Source: Actinernus sp. WN-2022 (taxonomy: Eukaryota > Cnidaria > Anthozoa > Actiniaria > Actinernidae). Taken from it: a stretch of DNA of 64,000 nucleotides. Below the pieces are notes generated by a model. It had not been told where the DNA came from. It searched no databases and worked only from the letters and a program-made list of their open reading frames with translations. Of this stretch, positions 1-10,554 are shown piece after piece (position 1 is the stretch's first letter; each line of letters begins with the position of its first letter). The stretch is from positions 78,277,032 to 78,341,031 of the forward strand of contig JAOWCC010000936.1 of assembly GCA_030867875.1 (NCBI GenBank), given 5' to 3'. The position numbers and the translations under genes are program-made.

Positions 1-3000
1 CGCCTACACACTCATCCTTCATCTTTCCAAGAACCTTTTTATTGGTAGTGTCGTATAGTGGATGGTCTTTTGGGTAATCACTTGTATCGTATAGGTCTGC
101 ATTCGAGTACATGTCTTCATAGACGTCTTCAGTCTGGATCTCAAGCAGCAGTGAGTCAGTGTCTGTGTAGAGCAGTTCGCATTGATTACCATATTGGAGC
201 TTAAGTTGGTTGTAATAGAAATCGTACATCAGGTGTTTAGATAGGTCTAGGATGCTCATACCAACGTAAACTGGGCGGTTCAGTACGAGCCTGCTTTTAT
301 GCATGTGTAGGGCTACGAGGCCATCGTCGAAAATATTAGATCTAGCAAATGTTGGGCTTGCTATCAACCGCCTAAGCTTGTCCTCCTCTCTTGCACGCAC
401 CAGCTTCACATCCACACGCTTACGCAGATTCTCCATTGTCTTACCAAATACTGAGTTGTTCATCAGTTTGTAGAGGTCTTTCTCGAAATTGCTTGTAGCC
501 AGTTTACGAAGATCCGTATTCATACGTATATATGGCTCCATCCAAGGGCTTTGGTCGAATCGTAGTGCTCGGTGCACCTTCTTCAATTTCATGCCAAGAG
601 ATACATATAGCTGTAGATTTCTATAGTGTAGGACGTAGCGTTCTTTGTCGAATAGATTGGGCACAAGCTTTTCAACTTCGATTGGAAACGCTCTTTCACC
701 TAGTAGTCCACATTGGTACTCTGACATCCATTTTTTCTGGACTTTCATACGCTCTGGGGCTAGTGGATACGAGTTGTGAGTATCATGTAGTTCTTGAGGA
801 TACTCGAGGTCGACCTCAAGAATATGAAATATTTGCTTGCGAATATAATTTTTATGTTTTTCTGCTGGCTTGTTGTATTGTAGTTTTTAATTGAGAAGGT
901 CACGTGCAATATTATTATATAACAATAGAACGCACGTGTGACGGTGCAGGGGAGCCACAATGCATTGCGCACTCTTCAGAAGTGTTGCCACGTGACCTCG
1001 CTGTTCTTCGGTCATTCACTTCAGATTTTTATCGAGTGAAGACGTTTGCGTTTTTGTGGCCCTCACCTTTACTGGGCCAAATAATCATTCTCCAGATTGT
1101 CAATATTCATAGAATGATAATTTCGATATTTATTAAAAGCGGCTTTGGGCTTTTGTCCTTAGCCATTTTACTCCAAATATTTGGTGTGTGTGCTTTGTTT
1201 AGTGGTGCCCAGTAAACTAGCCCAGTCAATGCAGCACTAAGAACAATATATTTTTTCCTTAAGCTCAGGGAGAAAACATAAATAACCTTTATCCGCTTGT
1301 ATGTGTACATACGATGCAATATCAGCGATAGTCTGTAGCTTTGCTACGTCGCACCACTCGAATCCTCCAGTTGGCAATGCTTGGCTCATAGCCCATCCAT
1401 ACAAGTTGTTTGCGTCCAGATACTGTATATACGTAGTGGGCTTGGTTTCGTCGTACTCCGTTGTCCCGGCTGTGCAAGCGTATGGATTGTTTGCCTTTGC
1501 ATGGCGTCGACTGACCATGGAAATGCCGCCTCGCATCCCTTTCTCGATGAAAAGATGCATATCGTAGTCGGTGAGCAGCTCAAGCTCTACACCAGTCTTC
1601 TTTAGCAATGCATCCCACGATAGACCAGGACTCGTATAGTAGTGAGCTGGATCTAAGCCATAATTTTGCATACATGTCTCTCGAAAGCCTTCAAACACAT
1701 CTGCGAGTAAAAGTACATCAGTTCTAAGATATAGGTCGTGGTAGTCTCCCATAGTTTGACAGCCAAATGCTTCCCAAACCTTCTGTGCGTGAGTATAGTC
1801 CTCGTCTGAGATTCCTTCGTCAGAAAGCTTGCTATAAAAAGCATTACGTGGTGGTAGCTCATCCTGAAACCTCTCCCAACTGTCCATATATTCGTATGGG
1901 TATACGCCTTTGCGTAGAAGAAGCCCGCGCTTTAATGTTTGTCTTGCTCGTATCTGGCTATGATTTGGAATCCTTCCGGGTTCTTAGCTGCTACTAGCCG
2001 ATCAAGAGAGGATAGCAAAAACTGAGCACTGTCGATGAATCGCAGTTTCCCTAGGGAGAAGGAAATGTATTTCTCCATGTTATTTGGTATGCAATTTATC
2101 TGCCCCTCTACTTTGGAAATAGACTGCATTAAGAGATGAGAATCGTATCCCCGCAAATTATGGAAGACTACTGGTATTATGGTGTTCTTTGGATCTATCC
2201 GCAGGAGTAGATTACATGCATTGTGTGCTGCTTCACGATACTTTCCAGTGATATGGCAGTGATCGCGAACTGAATCTCCATTAAGAGATTTCTGACAAAT
2301 GTGGCAAATTGTTGCACTTCGGTTGGCTATACTGTCCTCTGGAGTCATACATATGGCTTTACATATAGATAGAGCTGCCTTAACTTTCTGTTCTTCTTGT
2401 TGTATTGCCTCCAGGAACATTTCCGTAGCATTGGGCCCTCTATAGACTACTCAGTGGAGTCTCTGTATGGCCATCACATCCCACCATGACGTAGCCGAAC
2501 CCGCAGGCCTCATGTAGTTGAGTTTTCTGGGTGTTGCTTTGCAGCTCTGCTGCCGGATCAAGCTCTCGTCCTTCGATCTTAGTAGTCAGAGCCTCGAAAT
2601 CTGCATAGATGACGTATGGGGCTGGTAGCTGCTTGTGCCAGTTCTGGAAGGATAGCTTGTTCTTACCCTCTTCTGGCATCTCAACTCTCACTGCTGTTTG
2701 TCCTATACCTTTACATTCTGGAATGTGTTTTTCGAGAAGATCTTCTCGGCAGTATCCATGTAAACATCTCTCGCAGAAGTGCTTCCTTTCGCGGTGCTTG
2801 TTCTGATCAGAGAGAAGGCGATTCAAATCCTTGATCCAAGTGTAGTGATACTTTCCGGATTCCTCTACGAGCAGCAGGTTGATACGACGGGTGTCCACAC
2901 ATTGCTTGCTAATCCCGGCCTGTAGACTACCACCCCTTTCTCCCAGCCGAAGACATTGATTGCGAGGTTGTTTTGCTTCTCAACCCTGCAAATCTGTGAT

Positions 3001-3577
3001 ATAGGTGTTGGTATATCGATTCCTGTAAAGTCTAGGCCGTCGTCTATAGGATACTTAGATGTTCTGTATGCATGTCCTCCGTGTAGAACTGGAAAGAGTG
3101 CTGATGGTAGCGCCCATCGTAGGCAGTTATCATCCTTCTTATTTTGTACATTAACAACAGCATGCTTGGTTTGGACTTCTGGAGGTAGTGGAATGTGCGA
3201 ACCGCCTCGTAATGGTTGATATCGTGCGATGTCGAGATAAAGCAGAACTACTCGGTCTACCACCCATCCTGAGCCTCTATGCGTCCATTTCTCCAGGGTC
3301 TCTTGGATCACAGGAAAAGACCTATCTAGCGCGGAATTGATTTCATGGGCTTGCAATACGGCCTCCTGCTTGTGGCGAAGTATTGCATCGATGAATTCTT
3401 CACTACCATCGAGTTTGTACTTTCAGGTAGATGTACTCTCAACGCGAGCTGGAACTTCACACCTCTTAGATCTAAAATCTCTTCCTCTAGCTTTTCGTGG
3501 ATTATATGACGTACACCATCTAAGAAGGCCATTGGGTCGGCACAAATTCGTGGCCCTCTGGAACATCCATCTGCCAA
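1..3577 (-). pseudogene. Polinton/Maverick-like family B DNA polymerase, degraded and cut by the window edge
   Basis: Protein-primed family B DNA polymerase of the kind carried by Polinton/Maverick and related virus-like elements of invertebrates. Reading right to left it has an N-terminal region (about 3356-2865, with IDIPTPISQI and INVFGWEKG), a DFEAL exonuclease-type motif near 2600, a Cys/His cluster CHICQ...DHCHITGKYR near 2330-2240 resembling endonuclease VII zinc sites, FHNLRGYDSH near 2170, KGVYPYEYMD near 1890, the palm motif LDANNLYGWAMS near 1400, the NNSVFGKTMENL motif near 440, and the catalytic YTDTDS near 170. The frame changes at least four times (around 3330, 2880, 2430 and 1930) and a 0.46-kb block interrupts it at 826-1285, so it cannot make one protein. 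The C-terminus lies beyond base 1. It would have copied the element's DNA. Family assignment is confident; the Polinton-versus-adintovirus distinction is not. Confidence 0.9.
826..1285. mobile_element. Insertion interrupting the DNA polymerase
   Basis: Polymerase coding sequence stops matching after DKGY (minus strand, near 1285) and resumes at ILEVDLEYP near 825. The block between has no recognisable coding content. It contains a hairpin at about 896-994 with arms AGGTCACGTGCAA and TTGCCACGTGACCT, as in a small MITE. GT and AG can be found at the edges, but the phases I tried do not join the frame, so an insertion is preferred over an intron. Confidence 0.5.
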
Positions 3578-3765
3578 CCTCGTAAGAACTTACCAATGAC
3601 CCATTTAGTGCGTTTGAATACTAGTGGGGAATTCTGATGTGGGGCTGGATTACGATCCTGTCCATATACATCTAGTACGTCTCTCTGATAATTACCATAT
3701 GCCATAGTTACTACTAATATTATACTAGTATATCTATTCTCTAATAGGTGGATTCGTTGTAACAA
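3520..3765 (-). CDS. Small ORF upstream of the polymerase, possibly its detached N-terminus
   Basis: An 81-residue minus-strand reading frame between the zinc-ribbon ORF and the polymerase. The motif KWVIGKFLRGWQMDVPEGHE looks like genuine protein, with aromatic and charged residues in regular alternation. It overlaps both neighbours in other frames (3734-3765 and 3520-3577), the pattern expected where frameshifts cut one older reading frame. I do not recognise the family. It may be the start of the polymerase or a separate small structural or regulatory gene of the element. Confidence 0.4.
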   Translation of the reverse strand: MLQRIHLLENRYTSIILVVTMAYGNYQRDVLDVYGQDRNPAPHQNSPLVFKRTKWVIGKFLRGWQMDVPEGHEFVPTQWPS

Positions 3766-4027
3766 GTTCAGTCAATACAGCGTTGAAGCGTTTTCTAGCC
3801 CTCCTACCGTTACGCATCAGGGCTATCTGCGCGTTTACATTACCACACCGGCGACAAAGTCGCGTCTCTGCTTGAGTCCCAACTCCACACACACGACAGG
3901 GGTATGGCTCAAACGATCCTTCTCTGATCTGGTGTCGATGTTGCTTACAGCACTCAAATAAACAACTCTTACCACAAATAGTTGTCCTGCCAATTGTTAA
4001 CCATCGGCACTGATTATGTCCTCGCAT
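3734..4027 (-). CDS. Small Cys-rich zinc-ribbon protein of the Polinton-like element
   Basis: A 97-residue ORF with pairs of cysteines (CLFECC, CRVCG, CRRCG) consistent with two zinc knuckles, followed by a basic tail (RNGRRARKR). It is the first ORF downstream, on the minus strand, of the duplicated TATA promoter at 4063-4278. Its start codon is 36 bases from the repeat, so it is probably the leader gene of the polymerase transcription unit. Small zinc-binding proteins are common beside such polymerases. The role, DNA binding or regulation, is inferred. No homologue is named with confidence. Confidence 0.55.
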   Translation of the reverse strand: MRGHNQCRWLTIGRTTICGKSCLFECCKQHRHQIREGSFEPYPCRVCGVGTQAETRLCRRCGNVNAQIALMRNGRRARKRFNAVLTELVTTNPPIRE

Positions 4028-4062
4028 TTTATGGCTTATAATATGATCATGACGGTACCATA

Positions 4063-4278
4063 TCTCTAATTGGGGTTTCTCGAAGTTACATTAAATGTAG
4101 TTGGCGGTAGTTCTTACTGGGGGAATAAAAGGGGCTTATATAGGGGACGTGCATTATGGTTGTACAATTTCTCTAATTAGGATTTTTTAATGCAACGGTA
4201 AAAAAATTCTAGCGGTGGTTCTTAGCGGGGGACTAATGGGGGCTTATATAAGGACGTGGCCCAGACTCCCCATTGTAC
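4063..4278 (-). promoter_or_regulatory. Tandem duplicated TATA promoter of the Polinton-like element
   Basis: Two diverged copies of a 107-bp unit (4063-4169 and 4170-4278). Each starts TCTCTAATT, contains GCGGTNGTTCTTA, a G-run, then GGGGCTTATATA and GGACGTG. The TATATA core is self-complementary, so direction is not fixed by the box. The first protein gene lies to the left on the minus strand, so leftward transcription is most likely. The hAT element landed just outside the second copy. Confidence 0.55.
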
Positions 4279-4286
4279 ATACTACT

Positions 4287-6992
4287 AGGCCTGTCCCGAT
4301 TGCGCTGGGCACTTTTTGAGCACTTTTTCGATCTTGGAGCACTATTTTACATTTTTAGCTCCCTTGAGCACTTTTTCGCAATTTGGGCAATATTTGAGCA
4401 CTTTTTTCGGATTTGGGACAAGTTTCTAGAAAACATTTTGTCTTTTTGAACACTTTTCAGCAAATCTGTTATTTCGTGATCGTGAAATTGAATAATTAGT
4501 AATGCCATAGAGAAGTCATGGAAATGCACGTGCGCTTGTCCTTTTAAGCATGGGAACAGTAGATTCTGATTGGCTCATGCATAATTTTTTGTGTATGTCC
4601 GGGGCTGTACACAGGAATTCTGTTTCGAATCTGTTAAAAATTTGTCAGCATTCTAAACCAGTTTCAAGTGCAAATATGGAAGAACTAAACCAGTCAGAAG
4701 ACATAAACGCTGAAGAGTCAGAAGAAGTAGAAGTAATTGATCCAACTGCACTGGCAGGAGATGCTGGAGCGGCATTAAGCGCTCCATAAAGAGCTTCGAT
4801 AGCACGAGACCGAAAAGTTCCGATCAACAAAGGGAAGTACAAGGGGAAGCGTAAAAAACTACCAATGTGAGTGCATGGGATCGTTTGAAAGAGTACCCGG
4901 GCCAGCACTTTGCCGTGGTAGGAGGAAAACTTAGATGCCATGCTTGCAGCGAATATCTCAGTGACAAGAAAACTTCTATTGAGAGACACACGAAATCAAA
5001 GAAGCATAAGGTGGGCATGTCTAATATTGTGAGAAATAAATCAGAAAGTCAGACCATGAAAGAATGTCTGCAGAAAAGAGCCAGACAGGAAAATGCGAGT
5101 GGATCGACGTTGCCTTCATATATGCAACTGTATCGGTACGAGCTTGTTGAGTCTGCTCTGTTGGCAGGAGTGGCCCTATCGAAAGTGGATGCGCTGCGAC
5201 CTTTTCTTGAGAAATATGGTTGTAGACTTACTAGTCGTACCCATCTTAGTGAGTTCATACCTGCTATACTCGATAAAGAAAAGGAGACTTTAAAAGAGGA
5301 GCTCAAGGCTGTAAAGGAGATCTTTGTCATTTTTGACGGGACGGCCAGGTTGGGAGAGGTATTGGCGATCGTGATGCGTTACATACAGGAAGACCTTTTT
5401 AAGCCAACTCAGCGCCTCATCCGTCTAGAAGTGCTCGTAAAGGCGCTTAAAGGAGAGGAATTGGCTCAAAGGTTGATGTCGTGCTTGGCTGTAGACTATA
5501 ACTTTGGTCCGAAGGCAGTCATTGGAGGGATCCGAGATGGTGCATCTGTAAATGGAGCCGCCTTGAGACATCTGAAGTTTTTTTATCCAGACCTTTTTGA
5601 TGTGGTATTTTTTCTCACACTATTGACAATGTGCATGGGATCTCACTTTGAGTTTCAAGTCTTAGATTCGTTTATCCGCTTTTGGATAAGTTTGTTTTCC
5701 CACAGTTACAATGCCAGGCTTACCTGGAGAGAGAGAACCGGGCAGTCAATCCGTACTTTTAGTGAGACAAGGTGGTGGAGCAAATGGGAAGTACTCAAGC
5801 AAGTATTAGACTTGTTTGGAGATGTCGAGCCTTTCCTCCGCGAGAACGAGGAATTTTCTCCAGCAACTCGTGGGCATCTCCTGGAAATATTTAACGATGC
5901 CTGCAAGACCTACGCTTGGAGCTGGCTGTTCTAATCGATGCCGGAGTGCATTTTGTAAATGCCACTTACTTTCTAGAGGGTGACGGCCCTTTGATTGTTT
6001 TCTTGCTATATATATGAGCGTCTTCATCAAGCTGTAGCGCATGCTGTTGCAGTCGATCACTACCCAAACACCGAGGCGGTTGCTCGTGAAATTGCGAACG
6101 GCAACGTCGCTGTCTACAATCAGCTCATGGCACAAGCAAAGGCCTGCATTCGACCTGGACTGAACTTTTACCAGAAAACATTTAGCGTGCAGTTTCGTGA
6201 CACAGTAAGAGCTTTTAAAGCTGCACGACTCTGTTTCCCGGTACAAGTGCAAGGGTTACGTCCCATAGCTGCTTCACTGGAAGATCTAAGGAATTTCCCT
6301 TTCGCTAACAATGATGCCACAATAGCGAATCTAGCGAGAGAGCTTCCTCTGTATATTGCTGCAGCGGATGGCGTCACAGTCACCTGCGAGGAAGACAAAG
6401 TTACATGGTAGGCTGCTCACAGGGATACGCTTCCACACTGGTCTGCGATTGTTAAAAAGCTACTGCTAATACAACCAAGCTCGGCTAGCGCTGAACGAGT
6501 TTTCAGCCTTCTTGCCAGTGCCTTCACATCTCAGCAATACTCTGCCCTACAAGATTATCTTGAAGCTTCTGTAATGCTTCGATATAACAAGGCAAAAAGA
6601 GTATAACACTGGTACAAAAGAGGGCGGTACTGTTACACGAGAGTCTGAAACTGTGAAGTGACACGGCTGAGAACGTTAGCCTGCGTCTCTTGCGTTCGAT
6701 GGTAAAGCAACTTGAAACTTATGATGTCATGCTTCAAACTCCTAATAAAGCTTTGTTACGTTCGAAAAATGTTGTTGTTCTATTTCTTTCAACATTTCTT
6801 AACATGAAAGGTTAATTTGGTCAGTAAAACTAGGCATATTTATGAAAAGCTTAAATTTAATTGAAAGCACCATTTAAAAAAAAATAAGCACTATTTCGAA
6901 ATTTTGAGCACATTTTTGCAATTTTGAGCACTTTTTTGGCCTTTTTACGAGCACTTTTCTTGAATTTTTCCAGCGCAATCGGGACAGGCCTA
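4287..6992 (+). mobile_element. Complete hAT DNA transposon with 8-bp target duplication
   Basis: Terminal inverted repeats of 23 bp match perfectly: 4287-4309 begins TAGGCCTGTCCCGATTGCGC and 6970-6992 is its reverse complement. Flanks 4279-4286 and 6993-7000 are both CATACTAC, the 8-bp duplication typical of hAT. Subterminal GAGCACTTTTT motifs recur at both ends (about 4311-4450 and 6880-6960) in the same orientation. The internal transposase is broken, so the copy is probably dead unless complemented. It sits at the promoter end of the Polinton-like element and therefore inserted later. Confidence 0.95.
4867..6606 (+). pseudogene. hAT transposase with BED-type zinc finger, broken
   Basis: The transposase that would excise and reinsert the element in the nucleus. 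The first segment, 4867-5934, has a BED/C2H2-like finger near residues 24-48 (CHAC...HTKSKKH), a coiled-coil-like helical segment near 140-155, and DGTAR and RDGASVNG blocks near 165 and 220 typical of the hAT catalytic core. The C-terminal dimerisation motif SSASAERVFSLL lies at about 6480-6513. The reading frame is damaged: it shifts near 5925, returns near 5995, and has an in-frame TAG at 6409-6411 before the natural stop at 6604-6606. The relationship to ZBED/hAT families is clear; the exact lineage is not. Confidence 0.85.
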
Positions 6993-7019
6993 CATACTAC
7001 TCCAAGGACTACAGAAAAG

Positions 7020-7250
7020 CTGATCGAACAACGTATATATTGATAATTCTACGATATTTCGGCTGGCCAAACCAGCCTTCTTCAGGTACTGATCTTACAA
7101 ATGAATATTTCACAATGGCATATAAATATCAAGGTGATTACACAATCTAAGAGGAAAAAGGAAATGACGTAAGTAAAAATATGGATTTGAGATAACATAA
7201 AAATATGGGTCTACAAGATAACATATTAAGTTTCACTGTGATCACGTTTG
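7020..7250. repeat. Penelope-type terminal repeat-like fragment
   Basis: Contains ATATTTCGGCTGGCCAAACC followed by AGCCTTCTTCAGG. The GGCTGG...CCAGCC hairpin beside a CTTCTTCAGG motif is familiar from the terminal repeats of Penelope-like elements. No reverse transcriptase accompanies it here; a Penelope-like coding fragment is present at the far right of the window. Confidence 0.4.
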
Positions 7251-7334
7251 TTCATGCCGAGAGGTTCGAGAGTTTTAGCTATGTCGATAAGATATTACTC
7301 TCTGGCTTTACGAATAGAGTCTCGCGAATAATAA

Positions 7335-7440
7335 ATTATTTCTAAGGGGATAAGTTGCAACTTTCTGGTTTTTTTAGCAACTTTTTGAGAAATCTCGAGC
7401 AACTTTTTAAGAAATTTCGAGCAACTTGTGGACAGCCCTA
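7335..7440. repeat. Solo right end of a second hAT family
   Basis: Repeated GAGCAACTTTTT-type motifs end in GGACAGCCCTA. The architecture copies the right end of the complete hAT (GAGCACTTTTT motifs ending GGGACAGGCCTA) but the sequence differs throughout, so this is a related, separate family. No matching left end is present in the preceding 340 bases. Confidence 0.55.
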
Positions 7441-7612
7441 CCCAGTGACAAGTCCCCTCATGTGAGGACTTGTTCCCTCAATTCAAACCAGTTTGTTTGA
7501 AGGGATAAGTCCCGGGGATAAAATTTTGTCCCCGCGACAATATTTTTCCTAGTTCAGACGAGGGGACAAGTTCCAGGGACTTGTTCCAGGGACCTGTCCC
7601 TTCATGTGTCTT
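7441..7612. repeat. Palindrome-rich MITE-like repeat
   Basis: Several overlapping copies of GGGACAAGT and its complement (for example GACAAGTCCCCTCATG near 7446 and GGGACAAGTTCCAGGG near 7562) make self-complementary DNA typical of a foldback element. No coding sequence. Confidence 0.45.
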
Positions 7613-7624
7613 TAGAACTCTGGG

Positions 7625-9725
7625 GGTTAATAATAATAATAATAATAATAATTTATTTACCGTCGGTAACGCAGGAAGTGGTTGCCCAATCTCCCGAGCC
7701 AGGGGCTCATGATATAAGCGCTCGACAAATTAATAGTAACAAAATATAAAATTTGTAGTAGGACAATAAAGCTAGGGCATGACATTATAACGCGAATGGA
7801 AGCTAAGATAACTCTAGTTTCAACTTTTTACATATATATATAGTAATATTGTTAGTACATAACAATATGGATAAAGGCTAAGAGAACTCTAGTTCAAACT
7901 ATTTACATATATACAATAATAAGTAAGCAAGTCTAGCTATACTAATACCATACAATATAATTATATACAAACTCTAAGTTAAAGGTGCCAAAATTTAAAG
8001 ATATCAATGTAAACTAAGTAGATCAATTATATAGGTGCATGTGTGCAGGAGCTAGTTAGAGGCAGTTTTTACACTGGCATCCAATAAAGTCAGACTTATT
8101 AAGATATTGCCGAAACTGTGTTAAAGAAGTTGTAGTTTTAGCTGCCGATGGTAGCTGGTTCCAAATGTGAGATACTGTGTATGAAAAAGAATTATGCTGG
8201 AAAAGGCTGTTATAGGATGGCTGAACTACGTTATTACCGCTACCTCTTAAGTTATAGCTAGTGACTCTAGGTTTAAAAAGATTTGATATGTATACAGGAC
8301 CTTGATTTCTGAAGCATTTAAAGAATAACATTAGAGATTGTACGTTGCGTCTATGTTTCAATGACCGCATTGAAGCCATGTCTAATAGTGTTTCTTGATG
8401 ATTTGCGTTATTACCTAAATTAAGTAGTGTTCTGATAGCATAGCTATTTGCAGATTCGATTTTGTTGCTAAGACCTTTACCAATGCCTAACAAAATGGGA
8501 CTACAATATTCTAAATGCGGTAATACGTACGCCTTGTAGAGTCGTATTAAGTGAGCTGTTGGCACAAGGCGCTTGAGCCGGCGCAGTGCCGCTATTTTCG
8601 CGTAAGCTTTCTTTAGCATTTCGTTAATATGTGGTTTAAATGTAAGGTCCTTATCTAGAGTCACACCTAGAATTTTCAAGGTGTCTTTCACAATAATAGT
8701 ATCTTCATGGACTCTTAGGTCGTACGTATACTTTGATTTTCCTAAAGTCATGGCCTGCGTTTTAGCGGCGTTTACTTGAAGAAAGTTATCAGAGAACCAG
8801 TTCTTCAGCGACTTGATGTCATGGTTAATGGTGAACTCAAGTGCAGCTGGACTCACGTCAGCTGCATACTGGGTAGTGTCGTCAGCATACAGGCGCAGTG
8901 ATGAAATATCAACAGCTTGATTAACATCGTTCACGAAGATGTTAAATAAGAGGGGGCCTAGCAGGCTTCCTTGTGGGACACCGCAACGAACTGGGAGCCA
9001 GTCAGAGAACTGCCCGTTACATTTAACTCTTTGTTGACGATCATGTAGGTAGGACCGAATTAGCGATAAAGCACACTCCCTGAAACCATATGCTCTTAGC
9101 TTAGCTAGTAGAAGGTTGTGGCTGATAGAATCGAAAGCTTTGGACAGATCTATGGCCACAACTCCGACCTCATGACCCGTATCAAGTGATGTGCGCCAGT
9201 CGTCTGTCATCTTAACTAGCGCTGTACAACATGAGTGGCCACGAAGAAATCCCGACATGTTGCTAGAGAATATAGGAGAGAACGTTGCATACAGCTGATC
9301 GTATTTCACTTTTTCAAACAGTTTCGCCATAACAGATAGTACACTAATAGGTCGATAGTTCTTCTTAAAAGTAGTCTCATCCTTCTTATGAACAGGGCTC
9401 ACATTACTGCGTTTCCAATCACGCGGCCATGTACTAGTCGATATGCAGTAGTTAATCAGCTTCGTCACTGGGGCAGTGATGGTAGGTACAGACAGTTTCA
9501 GAAATTTTGGCGAAATTTCATCGGGACCACAGGACTTCTTAATGTCAAGGTTTTTTATGAGGGAAGAAATGTAATTAGGACTGACTGGTTCAAAGGAGAA
9601 GTCTAGGTCAGTACACAGATTACTGATTGCTTTTACACTAGGGTGGTCCATAAGCTCCTCCTCTGTAAGTTTTAAGACAACCTCTTCAACACAAGGAGTA
9701 GAGAAGTAGCCATTTAACGGGGTTG
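7625..9725 (-). mobile_element. 5'-truncated non-LTR retrotransposon (CR1/jockey group)
   Basis: The 3' end is a TTA microsatellite tail (TAA repeat on the plus strand, 7627-7652) followed on the minus strand by about 400 bp of 3' UTR and the reverse transcriptase ORF. Coding continues in frame upstream of the first methionine to about 9720 and then stops abruptly, with no endonuclease domain, as expected for incomplete target-primed reverse transcription. Confidence 0.85.
8056..9651 (-). CDS. Non-LTR reverse transcriptase, N-terminally truncated
   Basis: A 531-residue open frame with the ordered RT motifs: NYRPISVLSVMAKLFEKV near residue 100, DLSKAFDSISH near 168, GVPQGSLLGPLL near 225 and LYADDT near 257 (the catalytic aspartates). 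These are followed by the thumb/connection region LKILGVTLDKDL and a C-terminal WNQLP block. It would copy its RNA at a nicked chromosomal target. The frame is intact but lacks the 5' endonuclease, so it cannot start target cleavage itself. True coding runs upstream of the methionine used here. Motif spacing and the GVTLD block fit the CR1/jockey group; the exact clade is unresolved. Confidence 0.85.
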   Translation of the reverse strand: MDHPSVKAISNLCTDLDFSFEPVSPNYISSLIKNLDIKKSCGPDEISPKFLKLSVPTITAPVTKLINYCISTSTWPRDWKRSNVSPVHKKDETTFKKNYRPISVLSVMAKLFEKVKYDQLYATFSPIFSSNMSGFLRGHSCCTALVKMTDDWRTSLDTGHEVGVVAIDLSKAFDSISHNLLLAKLRAYGFRECALSLIRSYLHDRQQRVKCNGQFSDWLPVRCGVPQGSLLGPLLFNIFVNDVNQAVDISSLRLYADDTTQYAADVSPAALEFTINHDIKSLKNWFSDNFLQVNAAKTQAMTLGKSKYTYDLRVHEDTIIVKDTLKILGVTLDKDLTFKPHINEMLKKAYAKIAALRRLKRLVPTAHLIRLYKAYVLPHLEYCSPILLGIGKGLSNKIESANSYAIRTLLNLGNNANHQETLLDMASMRSLKHRRNVQSLMLFFKCFRNQGPVYISNLFKPRVTSYNLRGSGNNVVQPSYNSLFQHNSFSYTVSHIWNQLPSAAKTTTSLTQFRQYLNKSDFIGCQCKNCL

Positions 9726-9764
9726 GCAGGTATGCGTGATTCCTTGTCGTATTACGTCATCCGG

Positions 9765-9895
9765 TATAAAACGCTTTTCCGATCGGGAACTTCCGTTTGG
9801 CCGGAAACTAACCTCGTACCCAGATCTTCCATTTGGATAGGAAACATGGGGATGGGATCTGGGTACGAGATTAGCCGGAAATAGCTAGCCGATGA
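9765..9895. repeat. Foldback MITE
   Basis: Arms CTCGTACCCAGATC (9813-9826) and GATCTGGGTACGAG (9856-9869) are perfect complements, and the complementarity extends through GGCCGGAAA/TTAGCCGGAAAT with mismatches. Non-coding. It lies just upstream of the first exon at 10037. Confidence 0.6.
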
Positions 9896-10036
9896 AACAC
9901 TATTACGTCATAATGTTAGTTGTCACGTGATGACCCCAAAACCGAGTCAATTGCAATGCGTTGAATCTCGAAGAAGAAAAGAAATCTCGAGGGTTAGGTT
10001 TTAGATAACGAGAAAATTTCACGTTTAAAGCGAACT

Positions 10037-10195
10037 ATGACGGCTAAATATGGACATCCTCGTTCAAAAAGAGATATTAACTCGACCGAAGAAAGTTCTG
10101 GGCACCTATCGCCGTACAACTTGAGAAAAAAGCTGAAATCTTCCCAAAGTCAAAGTACTGTGCTTTCGTCGCTAGAATTTCCACCACGCTCTCAG
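10037..10195 (+). CDS. Probable first coding exon of an unrecognised host gene
   Basis: ATG at 10037 opens a 53-codon frame that ends exactly at a donor site, CAG followed by GTAAAA (10196). The peptide is Ser-, Lys- and Arg-rich with SPYNLRKKLK near residue 28, suggesting a nuclear, possibly phosphorylated, protein. The preceding 80 bases are purine-rich UTR-like sequence without ATG. The phase is 0, matching the two downstream exons at 21837 and 22066, so I link them into a 116-residue protein across an 11.6-kb intron. Other exons may exist between. The family is unknown. Confidence 0.5.
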
Positions 10196-10554
10196 GTAAA
10201 AAGTATGTAATGACTAATGTACTTGTAAAATGTTCGAGTGAGTGTTTTCAAAAGATTGTTAAATTGTGCTTCGGCGTGCAGGAAATCATATACGGTCAAG
10301 CGTCTAGCGATGTCGTTTCGACAAGAACTGAACGGCGAAGAAGAAGAAGCTGATTATCATAAAATTTCAAAATGGCGGACGTTAAAACTTAAATGTCTCC
10401 TCTTATCGATGAAACAAAATTTTACAAGAATTGGCAGAATATATTCATACGGAAACTCTAATTCTTAGGTTATGCTATCTTTTTGATTAGCTAGCTAAAT
10501 CATTGTTACATTTGGCTGAAGTTATCATAAAATGGGGCAAGTATATTACTTCCC

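Noticed and set aside
826..1285. Spliceosomal intron in the DNA polymerase
   Set aside because: GT and AG candidates exist but their phases do not rejoin the frame, and other parts of the gene are frameshifted; an insertion is simpler.
7020..7440. Hammerhead ribozyme near the Penelope-type fragment
   Set aside because: I looked for CTGATGA paired with GAAA in this region and found no acceptable core.
10238..10468. 76-codon frame read as a second exon after 10195
   Set aside because: An acceptor-like GCGTGCAG precedes it, but the open frame needs phase 2 while the first exon ends in phase 0; in the matching phase it stops after 23 codons.
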